From the IMG/VR virus record IMGVR_UViG_3300027977_000055, positions 1-47,940 of that record: DNA of 47,940 bases; one strand, given 5' to 3'. Positions 10,708 through 17,680 of this stretch are shown here, one piece after another; the stretch's first letter is position 1; each line of letters begins with the position of its first letter. Both the position numbers and the translations under genes were made by a program. The DNA is from a virus. The notes under the pieces were generated by a model. The model did not search any database, was not told where the DNA came from, and saw only the letters and a program-made list of their open reading frames with translations.

Positions 10708-10885
10708 TTTACTCTCTAAACTACGTCAACCTCTACACATCTCCTACATTTCAAAATACATTTTGAAGGAAGATTTAGAGACAACACAAAAAGAATTGGA
10801 TGACCTTGTTGAAGAAGGTTTGATAATAGAATCTCCATTGTCGTCAAAATATTATGTCGTTCAAACTGTACAAAATCAGAGCTAA
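10685..10885 (+). CDS. Small winged-helix-like protein
   Basis: 66 residues. The pattern of helix, helix, helix and short beta-wing (ISYISKYILKEDLETTQKEL, then EEGLIIESPLSSKYYVV) resembles a winged helix-turn-helix of the type seen in small DNA-binding or phage regulatory proteins. This is a fold guess from sequence pattern only. It overlaps both neighbours (23 nt upstream, 32 nt downstream). Confidence 0.55.
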   Translation: MEGKKLNSLLSKLRQPLHISYISKYILKEDLETTQKELDDLVEEGLIIESPLSSKYYVVQTVQNQS

Positions 10886-11072
10886 GATTGCTCGTGAGAC
10901 ACATTTGAAATTTGGGGAAAAATACCTATATTCATATGTGAATGGTGAAAAGAATGGTTGGATGTCAATACTTGGATTTAAAGTAGGTTGGACAAAAGAA
11001 CCTCTTTTTTCGGTTAGACATGGTTATACTAAATCAATTAAAATTAAAGATTATTATTTTACACTAAAATGA
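10854..11072 (+). CDS. Small hypothetical protein
   Basis: Not recognised. 72 residues, basic and aromatic, with GEKNGWMSILGFKVGWTKEP in the centre suggesting a small beta-fold. The start ATG overlaps the previous gene by 32 nt; a shorter version is possible. Its stop overlaps the next ATG (ATGA). Confidence 0.55.
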   Translation: MSFKLYKIRAKIARETHLKFGEKYLYSYVNGEKNGWMSILGFKVGWTKEPLFSVRHGYTKSIKIKDYYFTLK

Positions 11073-11293
11073 GTAATGAAATGGTAAATCACCCAGCTCA
11101 TTATGGCGGTGAGGATAATGTGTATGAAGTTATCAAAGTAATTGAGGCGTGGGAACTTGACTTCCATCTTGGGAATACGGTGAAGTATATCTCAAGGGCT
11201 GGTAAGAAAGGTAGTGATAAAGAATTACAAGACTTAAAAAAGGCTCTTTGGTATCTTCAAAGAAAGATTGATAACATAGAAAATGCTGGTTGA
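11069..11293 (+). CDS. DUF3310 family protein
   Basis: 74 residues. NHPAHYGG near the N-terminus, then EVIKVIEAWELDFHLGNTVK, YISRAGKKG, and a closing helix with KALWYLQRKI are the hallmarks of DUF3310 (nucleotide-kinase-like protein family of phages), a short all-helical family common in phage early regions. The biochemical role is not established. Neighbours on both sides overlap, pointing to one operon. Confidence 0.9.
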   Translation: MSNEMVNHPAHYGGEDNVYEVIKVIEAWELDFHLGNTVKYISRAGKKGSDKELQDLKKALWYLQRKIDNIENAG

Positions 11294-11498
11294 GGCAAGA
11301 TATAATTCAAACCACAAAAACGGAGACAGACCATGGAAAGTGTTTATTGATAAACAACTCTTAAAAGTTGATTCAATAGAATTTCTGTGTCAGATAAACT
11401 CTTCTATTGGGTATAGGGATGATGGTAGAGAAACAGGTCATATTACTTGTGATGCTAAAAAAATTACCCTTGAAGATTATTGTTTGGTTATTGAATAA
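11283..11498 (+). CDS. Small hypothetical protein, paralogue of the next gene
   Basis: 71 residues. Pattern PWKVFIDKQLLKVDSIEF, then alternating strands and a final C-terminal strand LVIE. The following protein (11498-11698) has the same arrangement (GWVIQSEDKKLSINCVEFEV), so the two look like a tandem duplication of a small beta-fold. Function unknown. Overlaps DUF3310 by 11 nt. Confidence 0.6.
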   Translation: MLVEARYNSNHKNGDRPWKVFIDKQLLKVDSIEFLCQINSSIGYRDDGRETGHITCDAKKITLEDYCLVIE

Positions 11499-11698
11499 TG
11501 AAATATAAATTAGCAGCAAGAGGTTCAATTTTAGATGGTTGGGTAATACAATCCGAGGATAAAAAACTTTCCATCAACTGTGTTGAATTTGAAGTGTCGG
11601 TTAAAACAAAAACTTTTATTGATAATAATCAAGCTTGGTTGGAATTTGAAACAGAAAATCCTATTATTGTTAGGGGACATAAGGTAACAATATATTAA
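11498..11698 (+). CDS. Small hypothetical protein, paralogue of the previous gene
   Basis: 66 residues, beta-rich, no motif recognised. Shares the W-V-I .. LS .. VEF layout of the gene immediately upstream and overlaps its stop by 1 nt (TAATG). The next gene, a methyltransferase, begins 1 nt after its stop. Confidence 0.6.
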   Translation: MKYKLAARGSILDGWVIQSEDKKLSINCVEFEVSVKTKTFIDNNQAWLEFETENPIIVRGHKVTIY

Positions 11699-11699
11699 A

Positions 11700-12566
11700 A
11701 TGACAGAAAATTATTTAGGAAAAATAGTAAACGGAGATTGTATTGAAGTGATGAAGACCATGGAAGAAGGGTCTGTAGATTTGATTGTAACATCACCACC
11801 ATATGGTGTTGGGATTGATTATGATGTTCACGATGACGATATGGTTTGGGAAGAATATTCAAAATTCACACAGTCGTGGATGGAACAAGCATACCGTGTG
11901 TTGAAAGATGACGGTAGGATTGCTTTAAATATCCCGTATGAGATTAACCGACAAGCCAAGGGCGGAAGAATCTTCATGTTAAGTGAGATATGGCAAATTA
12001 TGAAACAGATTGGTTACAAGTTCTTCGGAGTTGTGGACCTTGAAGAGGAATCACCACACAGAAGTCGTACCACAGCGTGGGGGTCATGGATGAGTCCCTC
12101 GGCACCTTACATCTATAATCCAAAGGAGTGTGTTATCTTGGCATACAAGAAGAAACATATTAAGATTGTTAAAGGACAACCTGAATGGGTTGGTGAGATG
12201 GGTGAGGTTGAAGGTAAAGACGGTAACATGAGAGCCAAGATGATGTATACCGAACAACAGAAACGTGAGTTTATTGATTTGGTATTTGGACAGTGGAATT
12301 ATTTTGCCGATACTCGTTCATTGACAAAGGCGACCTTCTCAATGGACATCCCAACCAAGGCAATTAAGATTCTCACATATAAGAATGATATTGTCCTTGA
12401 CCCGTTTGCTGGTTCAGGTACAACTATGGTTGCGGCAGAAACTTTAGACCGTCGTTGGATTGGTATTGAAATCAGTTCTAACTACGCTAAAGTGGCAAAA
12501 GAAAGGGTTGGATTCTTTGTTCAACAAAAAAGACAACAGGTTTTAGAATTTCCTGAAAAATCCTAA
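11700..12566 (+). CDS. DNA methyltransferase, beta-class type (N6-adenine or N4-cytosine)
   Basis: 288 residues. The catalytic motif IV TSPPY lies at residues 31-35 and the AdoMet-binding motif I DPFAGSGTT at about 234-242, followed by RRWIGIEISSNYA. The order IV before I is that of beta-class amino-methyltransferases such as CcrM; TSPPY rather than DPPY leaves N4-cytosine methylation possible. No restriction enzyme is adjacent, so it is probably an orphan enzyme protecting phage DNA or regulating expression. It is the last gene of the run of overlapping genes from 10268. Confidence 0.9.
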   Translation: MTENYLGKIVNGDCIEVMKTMEEGSVDLIVTSPPYGVGIDYDVHDDDMVWEEYSKFTQSWMEQAYRVLKDDGRIALNIPYEINRQAKGGRIFMLSEIWQIMKQIGYKFFGVVDLEEESPHRSRTTAWGSWMSPSAPYIYNPKECVILAYKKKHIKIVKGQPEWVGEMGEVEGKDGNMRAKMMYTEQQKREFIDLVFGQWNYFADTRSLTKATFSMDIPTKAIKILTYKNDIVLDPFAGSGTTMVAAETLDRRWIGIEISSNYAKVAKERVGFFVQQKRQQVLEFPEKS

Positions 12567-12608
12567 ATAATATAAATGTCTTGTTTTTTAACAAAAAAAC
12601 TGGACATT

Positions 12609-12761
12609 TTAATCTTTCGTATATCTAAAATTACAAATTGGTTTTCCGTTCACCAATGGTAAACCATGTTGGTCAAGGGTGATAGTTTTTACTATCACCT
12701 TTTTATTTTTAAATCTACCCATCAAAATTGTGTCACCAACCTTTATATTAAGTTGTATCAT
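12609..12761 (-). CDS. Small phage protein of the VGDTILMGRFKNKKV type
   Basis: 50 residues, ATG at 12761, TAA at 12609. The core VGDTILMGRFKNKKVIVKTI and the ending GKPICNFR match a short protein type I remember from T4-like and other large phages (KVGD.(I/V)LMGKFKNKKV....NG.P....FR). It is predicted to be a small beta-barrel; function unknown. It faces away from the gene at 12793, and the 31-nt gap holds a TATTTATAA motif that both genes could share. An apparent hairpin in its coding sequence (12679-12700) reads as the VIVKTIT codons. Confidence 0.75.
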   Translation of the reverse strand: MIQLNIKVGDTILMGRFKNKKVIVKTITLDQHGLPLVNGKPICNFRYTKD

Positions 12762-12762
12762 A

Positions 12763-12775
12763 GTATTTATAATTA
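12763..12775. promoter_or_regulatory. Shared TATTTATAA motif between divergent genes
   Basis: TATTTATAA at 12764-12772 lies between the minus-strand start at 12761 and the plus-strand start at 12793. The same motif precedes many other genes in the window and is close to palindromic with the T4 late element TATAAATA, so it may act in both directions. Inference only. Confidence 0.4.
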
Positions 12776-12792
12776 GTGTTTATATTCAAAAA

Positions 12793-13785
12793 ATGGGTGA
12801 AATAGTATTAACGGAAATACAACTTAACAATCTAAAACAGAGACTAACTGAAGAGAAGTGGTACAATAATGTTTTGGATATTTTGGGTATTGTTGACCCG
12901 ACAGGAATTACTGACTTTGTAAATGCCATTTCTTATTATAGACAGGGTGATACCCTATTTGCGTTTTTGTCTTTAATATCTGCAGTACCATATATTGGTG
13001 ATGCGGTTGGTAAAACTGCTATGGGAACTATGAAAGCCGGAAGTCAAGGGACTAAGTACCTTAGAAATGCTGAAAAAGCCATTAATGCTGGTAATACTGA
13101 ATTGGCTCTTAAGAATCTTAAGATGTTAGAAAAAGTTGAAGGACCTGCAAACAAATTATTTAAAACCGCTCAGAATTGGACTTCAAGAGTTGACACAGTA
13201 ATTGATAAAATTCCGAATATGGGAGGATTATTATCAGGATTTAAAAAAGCTCTTCAGAGTTGGTCAAACTTATTTAGTAGTGCGTCAAAAAGGTCCATGG
13301 GTGTTAGACGTTTAATGGTAAACAAAACACCTCAAGAACAAATGAAATTGGTTCAAGGTTTAGAATCTGCTTTGAAAAGAGAAAAGTTTATGGACCCGGC
13401 AATATTAGGTAAACCAAACATCCTTCAAAGATTCCTTTATGGTGGTGGTCTTGGGTTTGGTAGATTCTCTGACCTGTTTGGGAAAAGTTCTCTAAGAACA
13501 AGAGTACTAATGGGTCAAACAAAATTCTATCTCGGATTTTTGGATTTTTTAGGTCTTGGTAATTTTGTTGGACCTGAAGAACTTTCAGGTATGATGAGTA
13601 AGGAACAGATGTTAGCTGCGATGAAACAGTATGAATCAACTCCTGAAGGTCAAGAAGCATTAAAAACTGAGTTGGGTGGAACTACAACAACTCAAGTATC
13701 ACCACAGAGTTTAGCTGCTACGGGTGAAAAAATATCCATGTCGCCGATTACGTCAGCATTAACAAGATTAATGAGTCCAGTATAA
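12793..13785 (+). CDS. Hydrophobic helical protein with capsid-targeting-like N-terminus
   Basis: 330 residues from ATG 12793; an upstream extension (to 12679) runs through the divergent minus gene and is rejected. The start MGEIVLTEIQLNNLKQRL matches the N-terminal motif shared by seven other proteins here. Residues 25-85 carry DILGIVDPTGITDFVNAISY and then AFLSLISAVPYIGDAVGK, a hydrophobic pair of helices with the Gly-Asp pattern seen in pre-toxin and membrane-inserting domains. The middle is basic and helical, the C-terminus Thr/Ser/Gln-rich. Similar VDPTG..D...Y.G.....P.IGD segments occur in predicted large-phage proteins, as far as I recall. A virion or ejected membrane-active protein is plausible but unproven. 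It overlaps the next gene by 1 nt. Confidence 0.7.
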   Translation: MGEIVLTEIQLNNLKQRLTEEKWYNNVLDILGIVDPTGITDFVNAISYYRQGDTLFAFLSLISAVPYIGDAVGKTAMGTMKAGSQGTKYLRNAEKAINAGNTELALKNLKMLEKVEGPANKLFKTAQNWTSRVDTVIDKIPNMGGLLSGFKKALQSWSNLFSSASKRSMGVRRLMVNKTPQEQMKLVQGLESALKREKFMDPAILGKPNILQRFLYGGGLGFGRFSDLFGKSSLRTRVLMGQTKFYLGFLDFLGLGNFVGPEELSGMMSKEQMLAAMKQYESTPEGQEALKTELGGTTTTQVSPQSLAATGEKISMSPITSALTRLMSPV

Positions 13786-14156
13786 TGAAAGAAGAATATA
13801 TTTTAAAATTAGTCCAAGTTCAAAATCAATTTAGATTTTTACATTGGCAAACTACGTTTGATGCTAAACATAAAGCATACGGAGACATTTACGAAGGTTT
13901 AGGTGTTTTGATTGATGACTTTGTTGAAGCCATGATGGGAAAATATGGGAGACCTGAGTTTCCTGCAGAATTTTCAATAATGTTTCAAGATATAAATAAA
14001 TTATCTATGCAAAATTTTATTGATGGAATATGTGAGTTTTTGTTTTCAATGACTGAAGGTCTGAACTCAAAATTTGATACTGATTTATTAAATCTTAGAG
14101 ATGAGATGTTAAGATTAGTTAACAAATTAAAATATTTATTAACTCTTAAATATTAA
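13785..14156 (+). CDS. Dps/ferritin-like small protein (DUF5856 type)
   Basis: 123 residues, all helical. QNQFRFLHWQTTFDAKHKAY followed by GDIYEGLGVLIDDFVEAMMG has the spacing of the metal-site helices of Dps proteins (LHW ... H ... D/E), and is close to the phage family DUF5856 as I remember it. Whether the ferroxidase residues are complete cannot be judged by eye. It may bind DNA or metal, or be a structural helical bundle. Overlaps the previous stop by 1 nt and sits among genes with capsid-targeting-like N-termini, though it lacks one itself. Confidence 0.6.
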   Translation: MKEEYILKLVQVQNQFRFLHWQTTFDAKHKAYGDIYEGLGVLIDDFVEAMMGKYGRPEFPAEFSIMFQDINKLSMQNFIDGICEFLFSMTEGLNSKFDTDLLNLRDEMLRLVNKLKYLLTLKY

Positions 14157-14157
14157 T

Positions 14158-14565
14158 ATGAAAAAGTTTGTAATAACAGAGGAAGAAAAGAGTAGAATTC
14201 TTGGCATGCACATTGAAGCAACCTCAAGACAATATTTGAAAGAAGATTTCAATAATGGTATGACCACTATTGAACGATACAATTACAATTGTGGAATCCA
14301 ATGTTTTTTAAATAAAAAAGGTGTTAGGGATGATGCCGGTCAACCGTTGAAAATTGACGGTTCAATCGGTAACTACCCAAAATCAAAAAGTGCTCAGGCA
14401 ATTGTCAAATACCAGTCAATGATTGATGTTTATCCTGCTGATGGTGTGTGGGGTGAAGACACTATGGATGCGATGCCTGACAAGGATAAAGTAATATTCA
14501 AACAGTGTATTTCTGATTACGGTGATTTATTTGATAAAATTGCACATTATTTTGGTTGGGATTGA
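14158..14565 (+). CDS. Peptidoglycan-binding-like protein with capsid-targeting-like N-terminus
   Basis: 135 residues. N-terminus MKKFVITEEEKSRILGMH shows the shared short motif (ITE at residues 6-8). Residues 45-110 resemble a PG_binding_1 repeat: IQCFLNKKGV, a variable loop, SAQAIVKYQS, then YPADGVWGEDTMDAM, where DG.WG..T is the typical end of that fold. Two Cys in the first part could form a disulfide. No catalytic domain is present. Together with its neighbours it may be a virion component acting on the cell wall. Its stop overlaps the next ATG (TGATG). Confidence 0.65.
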   Translation: MKKFVITEEEKSRILGMHIEATSRQYLKEDFNNGMTTIERYNYNCGIQCFLNKKGVRDDAGQPLKIDGSIGNYPKSKSAQAIVKYQSMIDVYPADGVWGEDTMDAMPDKDKVIFKQCISDYGDLFDKIAHYFGWD

Positions 14566-15977
14566 TGAAAAAAATTATTAAAGAATCGGGTTTACGTGAT
14601 ATTAATGCTTTGGCAAAAAGGTACCCAAAGGCTAAAATATATTTTCACCAAGATTTAGATGGTGTTACCACAGCAATTGCTATGAAGAAATACCTTGAGG
14701 ATAATGGTATTGATGTTGTAGATTCTGAGGTTATCCAATATGGTGAAAAAGAGTTTGCAGTAAAGAAACCTGATGCTAGTGGTGATGTAATGCCCGTGTT
14801 AGTAGATTTTGCTCACGGTAAACCGATGTTTGTTATTCATACAGACCACCACGATACTCAAGTAGGTGCTGAAAAAGATGCTTCAAAATCATTTAGACAA
14901 GCCCGTTCAAATGTTGAGACTATATCTCAAATAATTTCACCAAAAGAATTGTTCCCAAGTTCAGACATTCTGTTGATTTCTACTGTTGACTCTGCTGATT
15001 TTGCAAAATATGACTTAACAACAAAAGAAGTTGTTAACTTTTTATTTAGATTAGACAAGGAAAAAGGTTTGGCGAGAAACAAAATGTTGTTAGGGTTAGT
15101 GACTAACAAATTACTCTTGGCGTTTAAAAACAAAAAAGGTTTCTTAGAGAGTTTAGTGATGGACTCTGAGCCGTCACTTTATTCAATTCTTAATAACATA
15201 AAGACTTGGATGAGTGTGAACACTCGCGAGACACCTGAAAGACTCCAAAGAAATTCCAAAGACTATATGGACTCAATGGCAAATCACCGAAATGTGAAAG
15301 TTGAAGATGGAATCATTCTTCAATATGGTATGGGAACTTTGAAAGGTACTGGTTCTTACGACAGATATACTCCTTTTAGAAACAATCCTGAGGCGGACTT
15401 TTTGATTATCATGTGGCCTTTGGGTTTGGTACAAGCATCTTGTAATCCATTCAAAAAAGATAGAGAGCTCAAAGGTGTAAATCTTGGAGAAGTTAAAGAC
15501 GAGGTTTTGAATAAGTGGAAAGCACAACTTCAAGATAGAACAATTCCATTATCAACAATCAAATACATTGCAGAATCAGGTATGGGTACAGAATCAGTTG
15601 GATTCACATTCAAAGATTTTGATGCCATTTATGGTGGTAAGATTATGATGATGGATAATGGAGAACAAATATTAGATAGTTTAAAAACAATCATTGACAA
15701 ACCATTCTCAGAGTTAAGTGAACCTGAAATGAAATTGTTGGATAAGATTGGTGTAAATGCTTGGGATTTGATTCAAGCCAATTCAGGTGGACACAAATGT
15801 ATTACCAATATTTCGGGACTTAATTATTTGGGTAGAGCACAAAGACCACCATCAGGACCATATAGATATGACCCTGAAAGAGATGACGCACCATACATCA
15901 AATTTGTTAAGATGATTGGACAAGAGTTCTTTAAAGTCTTAAAGGAAAAAATTCAGGAAAGTAAAAAGGAAAATTAA
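14565..15977 (+). CDS. DHH-family phosphoesterase
   Basis: 470 residues from ATG 14565 (a TTG 9 nt earlier is less likely). Motifs of the DHH superfamily are complete: HQDLDG (Asp30, Asp32), VDFAHG (Asp81) and HTDHHD (Asp94-His95-His96). The family includes RecJ nucleases, oligoribonucleases and cyclic dinucleotide phosphodiesterases that use two Mn ions; which substrate applies here is unknown. A C-terminal GGHKCITNISGLNYLG is the glycine/histidine-rich DHHA1-like substrate loop. The first 18 residues (MKKIIKESGLRDINALAK) carry the motif shared with putative virion proteins, which is odd for an enzyme and raises the chance that it is packaged. Ends 4 nt inside the convergent DUF192 gene. Confidence 0.85.
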   Translation: MKKIIKESGLRDINALAKRYPKAKIYFHQDLDGVTTAIAMKKYLEDNGIDVVDSEVIQYGEKEFAVKKPDASGDVMPVLVDFAHGKPMFVIHTDHHDTQVGAEKDASKSFRQARSNVETISQIISPKELFPSSDILLISTVDSADFAKYDLTTKEVVNFLFRLDKEKGLARNKMLLGLVTNKLLLAFKNKKGFLESLVMDSEPSLYSILNNIKTWMSVNTRETPERLQRNSKDYMDSMANHRNVKVEDGIILQYGMGTLKGTGSYDRYTPFRNNPEADFLIIMWPLGLVQASCNPFKKDRELKGVNLGEVKDEVLNKWKAQLQDRTIPLSTIKYIAESGMGTESVGFTFKDFDAIYGGKIMMMDNGEQILDSLKTIIDKPFSELSEPEMKLLDKIGVNAWDLIQANSGGHKCITNISGLNYLGRAQRPPSGPYRYDPERDDAPYIKFVKMIGQEFFKVLKEKIQESKKEN

Positions 15978-16324
15978 TCAACGAGAAACTTAACAGAATC
16001 TCCTTTTTTAATATTAAAACTTTTACAAGTACCACCTTCAATTTCCAATATAATATAACCTCTACCACAGTAACTCTCACAGTCTTCATCAACACATGGT
16101 GGACAATTGTGGTGAACCTTTGATATGATTTGGTCGTCAATGTAGATAATATCTAAAGGTATTATACAATTTTTCATCCAAAAACAATTAGTATGGTCGG
16201 TCATCAGAAACAACATACCGTTAAAATATTCGTTAAAAGTTTTGTTCATCATACCCTCAGCACGTTTACGGTAATCGTCCATAACCTTTACATTAAAGGT
16301 GTTATCGTCTATTTTAACTTTCAT
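15974..16324 (-). CDS. DUF192 family protein
   Basis: 116 residues. RAEGMMNKTFNEYFNGMLFL, then FWMKNCIIPLDIIYIDD and late YIILEIEGG ... IKKGD match the DUF192 family (PF02643), a small beta-fold frequently encoded by bacteria, archaea and large phages. Biochemical function is unsettled. No signal peptide, unlike many cellular members. An extra CPPCVDEDCESYCG stretch adds four Cys in a loop, possibly a metal site. It starts 14 nt from the divergent Nudix gene; the gap holds a TATTTATAAAT motif. Confidence 0.85.
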   Translation of the reverse strand: MKVKIDDNTFNVKVMDDYRKRAEGMMNKTFNEYFNGMLFLMTDHTNCFWMKNCIIPLDIIYIDDQIISKVHHNCPPCVDEDCESYCGRGYIILEIEGGTCKSFNIKKGDSVKFLVD

Positions 16325-16338
16325 GATTATTTATAAAT
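16325..16338. promoter_or_regulatory. TATTTATAAAT motif between divergent starts
   Basis: The 14 nt between the ATG of DUF192 (minus) and the ATG of the Nudix gene (plus) consist almost entirely of TATTTATAAAT (16328-16338). The sequence is nearly palindromic, so it could serve both genes, leaving leaders of only a few nucleotides. Confidence 0.4.
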
Positions 16339-16767
16339 ATGGAAAATTATAAAAGGTTGAGTGGTGTGGTCGTTAAAGTTAACGGTGAATGTTTGTTGTG
16401 CAAAAGAAACGGCAAGTCATCTTACCCTAATATGTGGTCAATTCCTTCAGGACACATTGAAAAAGATGAATCAACTAAAGAAGCTGCATATAGAGAGTTT
16501 TACGAAGAGACCGATATTAACATAGATAACTATGATTTAGATTTTGTGGGTATACTACCAAAAAAGAAAAAGACAGACGGTAGTATAAAAGGTATGATGT
16601 ATGTTTATTTGTTGAATACTCACGAGTATATGTACCCTAACCTTGAAACTGCTCAAGATGGACATGAACATACTGAATGTGGGTATTTTGGATTGGACAA
16701 AGTCAATAATATGGATACAGGAGTGTATTTAAAAACAATTTTACAAAATATTTTTGAAAAAGATTGA
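16339..16767 (+). CDS. Nudix hydrolase
   Basis: 142 residues. The Nudix box GX5EX7REUXEE is present: Gly of GHIEKDE, then STKEAAYREFYEETDI, with the usual Gly after EE replaced by Asp. Family members hydrolyse nucleoside diphosphates linked to another group (8-oxo-dGTP, ADP-ribose, NDP-sugars, capped RNA). The upstream WSIPSGH strand fits MutT-like members; the substrate cannot be told. A GAAA-capped hairpin (16797-16816) follows the stop at a short distance. Confidence 0.9.
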   Translation: MENYKRLSGVVVKVNGECLLCKRNGKSSYPNMWSIPSGHIEKDESTKEAAYREFYEETDINIDNYDLDFVGILPKKKKTDGSIKGMMYVYLLNTHEYMYPNLETAQDGHEHTECGYFGLDKVNNMDTGVYLKTILQNIFEKD

Positions 16768-16845
16768 ACTTTTCAATAGTATAACTATATTTATAATCTC
16801 CACCGAAAGGTAGAGACACCCCACAAAAAAGTTTCACTTAGCCCC

Positions 16846-16877
16846 TTTGACAATTTGAAAAAATTGTTTTATCTTTG
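16846..16877 (+). promoter_or_regulatory. Sigma-A type promoter for a putative small RNA
   Basis: TTTG at 16846-16849 and TATCTTTG at 16870-16877 with a 20-bp spacer match the Bacteroidetes consensus exactly. The predicted start is near 16881, and no open reading frame begins there; the next gene starts at 17137 with its own promoter. Confidence 0.75.
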
Positions 16878-16881
16878 TGAG

Positions 16882-16967
16882 ACACTCGGAAGAAGAGGAG
16901 TTAAATCCTCGGTTCACAATCCCACAACGAGTGTTTGAGAAAACATAGAAAGTTGTGGGATTTTTTA
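16882..16967 (+). ncRNA. Putative structured small RNA with pseudoknot-like terminator
   Basis: Downstream of a consensus promoter. Stem 1 pairs ACACTCG (16882-16888) with CGAGTGT (16928-16934). Inside it GAGGA/TCCTC (16895-16910) forms a small hairpin. AATCCCACAAC (16918-16928), also inside stem 1, pairs perfectly over 11 bp with GTTGTGGGATT (16952-16962), which is followed by a T run. The crossing of the two stems gives an H-type pseudoknot, or two alternative states in which stem 1 hinders the terminator. It could be a stand-alone small RNA or an attenuator for the region beyond. Family not recognised. Confidence 0.55.
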
Positions 16968-16977
16968 TCGGATGTTG

Positions 16978-17065
16978 TTTAGCTCTTTAAAAATTTGATT
17001 ACACCCGCTGGTACAACCAGCGCATGACGTGGATAGGTGACCGTGGGGAAGTGGGATTGTAATCA
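16978..17065 (+). promoter_or_regulatory. BoxA-like sequence followed by an 8-bp closed structure
   Basis: AGCTCTTTAAAAATTTG at 16981-16997 resembles the boxA antitermination element of rRNA leaders (TGCTCTTTAACA). It is followed by TGATTACA (16996-17003) paired with TGTAATCA (17058-17065), enclosing a hairpin CGCTGGT-ACA-ACCAGCG (17006-17022). GTGGGATT at 17051-17058 is also complementary to AATCCCAC at 16918-16925 of the preceding RNA. A tRNA was considered, but no T-arm is present. Together with the preceding RNA this accounts for most of the 369-base gap before 17137. Confidence 0.35.
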
Positions 17066-17089
17066 TTAAAATATATTGTGAGGTATTTT

Positions 17090-17121
17090 TTTGGTTGTGT
17101 GGTGGTTTTTCGGTATATTTG
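17090..17121 (+). promoter_or_regulatory. Sigma-A type promoter upstream of the HNH gene
   Basis: TTTG at 17090-17093 and TATATTTG at 17114-17121 with a 20-bp spacer. A TATTTATAA motif follows at once (17125-17133), so this gene carries both signal types. Confidence 0.65.
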
Positions 17122-17136
17122 TGATATTTATAATAT

Positions 17137-17676
17137 ATGAACAGATACCAAAAAGCCGCTGAAATCGGAAATAAAAAAAGAAGAGAAAAATCATTAGAAG
17201 ATTATTATCAATCACCAAATATATGTAAATCTTGTGGTGAGGTAATAAGGGTTAATGATAACCAAAAAGTTTCTGAAGTAAGAAAAAAATATTTTTGTAA
17301 TAGTTCTTGTTCTGCTAAGTTTAATAATTTAGAAAGAGAGAAAAAACAAAAAGAAGAAAAAAAAGAGATTGTAAGACCCGAAAGATTTAGTTTCTTTAAT
17401 GGAATTACAAAAAAAAAGTTTTTTGAAAAGAAAGGGATTTATTATAAGTTTAGAGCCGAAATTAGAAAACATGCGCAATATGTGTATGAAAAAAATAAAG
17501 GAGATAAAACTTGTAAAGTTTGTGGTTATGATAAACACATTCAAGTTTGTCATATAAAATCTGTATCTTCGTTCAGTGATGAATCCTTGATAACAGAAAT
17601 AAACTCAAAAGATAATTTAGTAGGACTTTGTCCGAACCATCATTGGGAGTTTGACCACGGATATTTAAAGTTATAA
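17137..17676 (+). CDS. HNH endonuclease with N-terminal zinc finger
   Basis: 179 residues. An N-terminal zinc-finger-like CKSCG ... FCNSSCSAKF (residues about 30-67) is followed by a highly charged Lys/Glu linker and an HNH domain from about residue 125: CKVCGYD, then VCHIKSVSSFSD, NSKDNLVGLCPNHHWEFDHG. The two CxxC pairs and H..N..H residues of the nuclease site are all visible. Free-standing HNH genes of this build are usually homing endonucleases. It lies between a structured RNA region and a tRNA-like element, a common kind of insertion site. I see no intron core. Confidence 0.9.
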   Translation: MNRYQKAAEIGNKKRREKSLEDYYQSPNICKSCGEVIRVNDNQKVSEVRKKYFCNSSCSAKFNNLEREKKQKEEKKEIVRPERFSFFNGITKKKFFEKKGIYYKFRAEIRKHAQYVYEKNKGDKTCKVCGYDKHIQVCHIKSVSSFSDESLITEINSKDNLVGLCPNHHWEFDHGYLKL

Positions 17677-17680
17677 AATG

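Noticed and set aside
12679-12700. GGTGATAGT-TTTT-ACTATCACC hairpin with T run as a plus-strand terminator
   Set aside because: It lies in the coding region of the minus-strand 50-residue gene (codons for VIVKTIT). A dual role is possible but not needed.
12679-12792. N-terminal extension of the 12793 gene (MIVFTITFLFLNLP...)
   Set aside because: It overlaps a well-supported minus-strand gene, and the ATG at 12793 gives the shared N-terminal motif and follows the TATTTATAA element.
16997-17064. tRNA from the GATTACA/TGTAATC closed region
   Set aside because: Acceptor-like stem is present but no T-arm or anticodon arm of standard size.
17137-17676. HNH gene as part of a group I intron
   Set aside because: No recognisable intron core pairings around it and no interrupted host gene; the flanks are a structured RNA and a tRNA-like element with separate promoters.
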